This document shows positions 62,293-64,000 of a stretch of DNA of 64,000 nt, piece by piece; the first letter of the stretch is position 1, and each line of letters opens with the position of its first letter. Under the pieces are notes generated by a model, which made no database searches, was not told where the DNA came from, and worked only from the letters and a program-made list of their open reading frames with translations. The position numbers and the translations under genes are program-made. Origin of the DNA: Hymenobacter taeanensis (GTDB taxonomy: Bacteria > Bacteroidota > Bacteroidia > Cytophagales > Hymenobacteraceae); contig NZ_CP053538.1 in the NCBI RefSeq assembly GCF_013137895.1, positions 309,501-373,500 of the forward strand. Direction: 5' to 3'.

Positions 62293-62601
62293 CGAACTAA
62301 GGAGTAACATACCTCTCTGAACGTCATGCTGAACTTGTTGAAGCATCTCTACCGCTGGCTAATTATTAGTCTAAAGAAGCGGTAGAGATGCTTCGACAAG
62401 CTCAGCATGACGGCGTTTTAGGCATACCTACTGTCTCATCACCCTACACATTTTCATCTTTCCGCCTGACAAAAACGCCGACTCAATAAATATTCGCCTG
62501 ACAAGTCCGACCTTTGCGGGCATGTCGCCGGATTTTTGACGGGGACGCGGGGCTGCCGCTGGTGGTGGCTTCGATCTTTTTCTCTGTACGTACCACTACT
62601 A
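62293..62601. other. Intergenic region pyrG-yidC with repeat and promoter-like sequence
   Basis: It holds the inverted repeat at 62322-62412, which may terminate pyrG. GACCTTTG at 62509-62516, one base from the TAnnTTTG consensus, is a possible yidC -7 element. No gene is present. Confidence 0.5.
62322..62412. repeat. 35-bp inverted repeat of the CATGCTGA/GCATCTCTACC family
   Basis: Arms 62322-62356 and 62378-62412 pair with two mismatches around a 21-base AT-rich loop. The arm sequence (CGTCATGCTGA... GCATCTCTACCGCT) recurs in decayed form near 17740-17785 and 27636-27670. Confidence 0.85.
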
Positions 62602-64000
62602 ATGGACAGAAATTCAGCAATTGGCCTGTTTCTCATATCGGCCTTGCTCATCATCTACCTCTACGTTGTTCCTCACCCCAAGCCGAGCGAGGAAGCGAAG
62701 AAACCGGCCAACACCACCGCAGCGGCCCCCGCTGCTGCCGCAACGGCCGCTGCTGCTCCCCTAGACTCTGTAGCTGCTGCCCAACAGTTAGGTGCTTTCG
62801 GGGCCGCCGGCATGGGCAGCGCCCAAACCACGGAGCTGAAAAACGATAACCTCACCATTACCTTCTCCTCGAAGGGTGGCCGCGTGGAGGCTGTTCGTTT
62901 GAATAAGTACAAAACCTTCTTTGGTAAGCCTCTTGACCTGTTAGACGCCCAGAGCGCCCAACTGGACACTCGCTTCCGCACCACGGATGGCCGCCAGGTA
63001 AAGCTGTCGGATCTGTATTTCCGCCCCGAGCCCCAGGGCAACACCGCTATCCGGTTTGTGGCTGATGTTGCTGGTGGGCAGATTGAGCAGCTGTATACGC
63101 TGCCGGCTAACAGCTTCGAGCTGAGCTATAGCCTGCGCTTCAACAACCTCAGCAGCGTGGTGGCCCAGGAGCCGCTCACGTTCACCTTCCTTGACCATGT
63201 GCGTCAGACGGAGCAGGACATGAAGCAGAACCGCAACCACACCACCATCAACCGCTACCTCGTTTCCGGCGACCATACGGCCCTGGCCGAGGCGTCGGAG
63301 AAGCCCGAAGAAATTAAGGTAACGGAGCCGCTGAAGTGGGTGGCCCACAAGCACGACTTCTTCGTGGCCGGCATTGTGGCCGACAACCAGTTTCAGTCGG
63401 GCCAGCTCAACTCTACGGTGGATCTTGAAGACTCCACGTTCATCAAGACCCTGAGCAGCACGCTCACTATTCCGGCTGCCGATGTGCAGCAGGGCAAAGC
63501 CAACTTCCGCTTCTACTTCGGCCCCAACTCCTTCAACACCCTGAAGGAAGTGGCTCCTGATTTTGACCGCAACGTGTACCTGGGCTGGGGCATTTTTCGC
63601 TGGGTAAACCGCTTTGTGGTGCTCCCCACCTTCCACTTCCTGGAGCAGTTCATCAGCTCCTACGGTATCATCATTGCCCTGCTGGTAGTGCTGATCAAGC
63701 TCGTGACCTGGCCCCTGACCTACAAAACGTATGAGTCGCAGGCCAAGATGAAGGTGCTGAAGCCGGAGATTGACGCCATTAAGGAGAAGTACGCCGACGA
63801 CCAGATGAAGCAGCAGCAGGAGACCATGAAGCTCTACAGCAGCATGGGTGTCTCGCCGCTCAGTGGCTGCGTACCTACGCTGCTTACCCTCCCGATTCTG
63901 TTCGCCATGTTCCAGTTCTTCCCCAACGCCATTGAGCTGCGCCAGCAGCCCTTCCTGTGGGCCCATGACCTGAGCACTTACGACGACCTGATTAAGCTGC
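62602..64000 (+). CDS. yidC: Membrane protein insertase YidC (3' end outside window)
   Basis: The ATG at 62602 opens 466 residues that run off the window. TM1 is AIGLFLISALLIIYLYVV, followed by a Pro/Ala-rich linker and the periplasmic beta-supersandwich domain (about 80-330; LTITFSSKGGRVEAVRLNKYK, FRFYFGPNSF). The conserved insertase core then starts (ISSYGIIIALLVVLIKLVTWPLTYKTYESQAKM, the coiled cytoplasmic loop LKPEIDAIKEKYADDQMK, GCVPTLLTLPILFAMFQFF). It inserts and folds inner-membrane proteins with or without SecYEG. Confidence 0.97.
   Translation, partial: MDRNSAIGLFLISALLIIYLYVVPHPKPSEEAKKPANTTAAAPAAAATAAAAPLDSVAAAQQLGAFGAAGMGSAQTTELKNDNLTITFSSKGGRVEAVRLNKYKTFFGKPLDLLDAQSAQLDTRFRTTDGRQVKLSDLYFRPEPQGNTAIRFVADVAGGQIEQLYTLPANSFELSYSLRFNNLSSVVAQEPLTFTFLDHVRQTEQDMKQNRNHTTINRYLVSGDHTALAEASEKPEEIKVTEPLKWVAHKHDFFVAGIVADNQFQSGQLNSTVDLEDSTFIKTLSSTLTIPAADVQQGKANFRFYFGPNSFNTLKEVAPDFDRNVYLGWGIFRWVNRFVVLPTFHFLEQFISSYGIIIALLVVLIKLVTWPLTYKTYESQAKMKVLKPEIDAIKEKYADDQMKQQQETMKLYSSMGVSPLSGCVPTLLTLPILFAMFQFFPNAIELRQQPFLWAHDLSTYDDLIKL

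Noticed and set aside
62941..63966. 341-residue minus-strand frame at the right end of the window
   Set aside because: It is antisense to YidC, whose domains are clear on the plus strand.

Overview
The window looks like chromosomal DNA from a GC-rich Bacteroidota, most likely Cytophagales of the Hymenobacter type. The evidence is a type IX secretion C-terminal sorting domain (9032-9982), Bacteroidota -7 promoter elements (TAnnTTTG or TAnnTTG) just upstream of several start codons, almost no Shine-Dalgarno sequences, a SerB-SerA fusion, and DUF4266/DUF3570/DUF983 proteins. I see no rRNA, tRNA, CRISPR array, prophage or transposase gene. Two genes (46628-47161 and 59540-60364) are clearly richer in A+T than the rest.

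Layout. 1-6.5 kb: 3' end of a secreted protein, a GntA-like/DUF1989 pair possibly acting on guanidino compounds, a GHL10 glycosidase, a VanX-type dipeptidase and a serine hydrolase. 6.6-13.2 kb: two membrane proteins sharing an N-terminal module (one is a rhomboid protease), a T9SS cargo protein, a lipase-like hydrolase, a ferredoxin reductase and a beta-barrel protein. 13.3-20 kb: alpha-glucan genes (GH31, a glycosyltransferase half-protein, GlgB). 20-25 kb: gamma-glutamyltransferase, three paralogous small helical proteins, YceI and a secreted unknown. 25-37 kb: a two-component system, an RND efflux operon whose pump is fused to its outer-membrane factor, then a thioredoxin-ApbE-DUF4266-DUF3570 operon. 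37-45 kb: two AraC regulators, DUF983, a methyltransferase, DinB and two paralogous GH13 amylases, one a lipoprotein and one without an export signal. 45-54 kb: D-aminoacylase, class D beta-lactamase, a YdeI pseudogene beside a 66-bp inverted repeat, aldo/keto reductase, GNAT, DUF421, a class C-type serine hydrolase and VOC. 54-64 kb: fused SerB-SerA, PBP4-type DacB, a Gfo/Idh/MocA oxidoreductase, PyrG and the 5' part of YidC.

The most interesting system is at 25-37 kb. A direct-repeat box of the PmrA/QseB type (YTTAAK-N5-YTTAAK) lies upstream of the RND operon (27919-27935), and a second lies upstream of the thioredoxin-ApbE-DUF4266-DUF3570 operon (33758-33774). This suggests that the adjacent response regulator controls both as one envelope metal or redox stress regulon. 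Other features worth attention are near-leaderless promoters on at least five genes, a strongly over-represented heptamer CTAGGCC that holds across reading frames, and several families of long inverted repeats.
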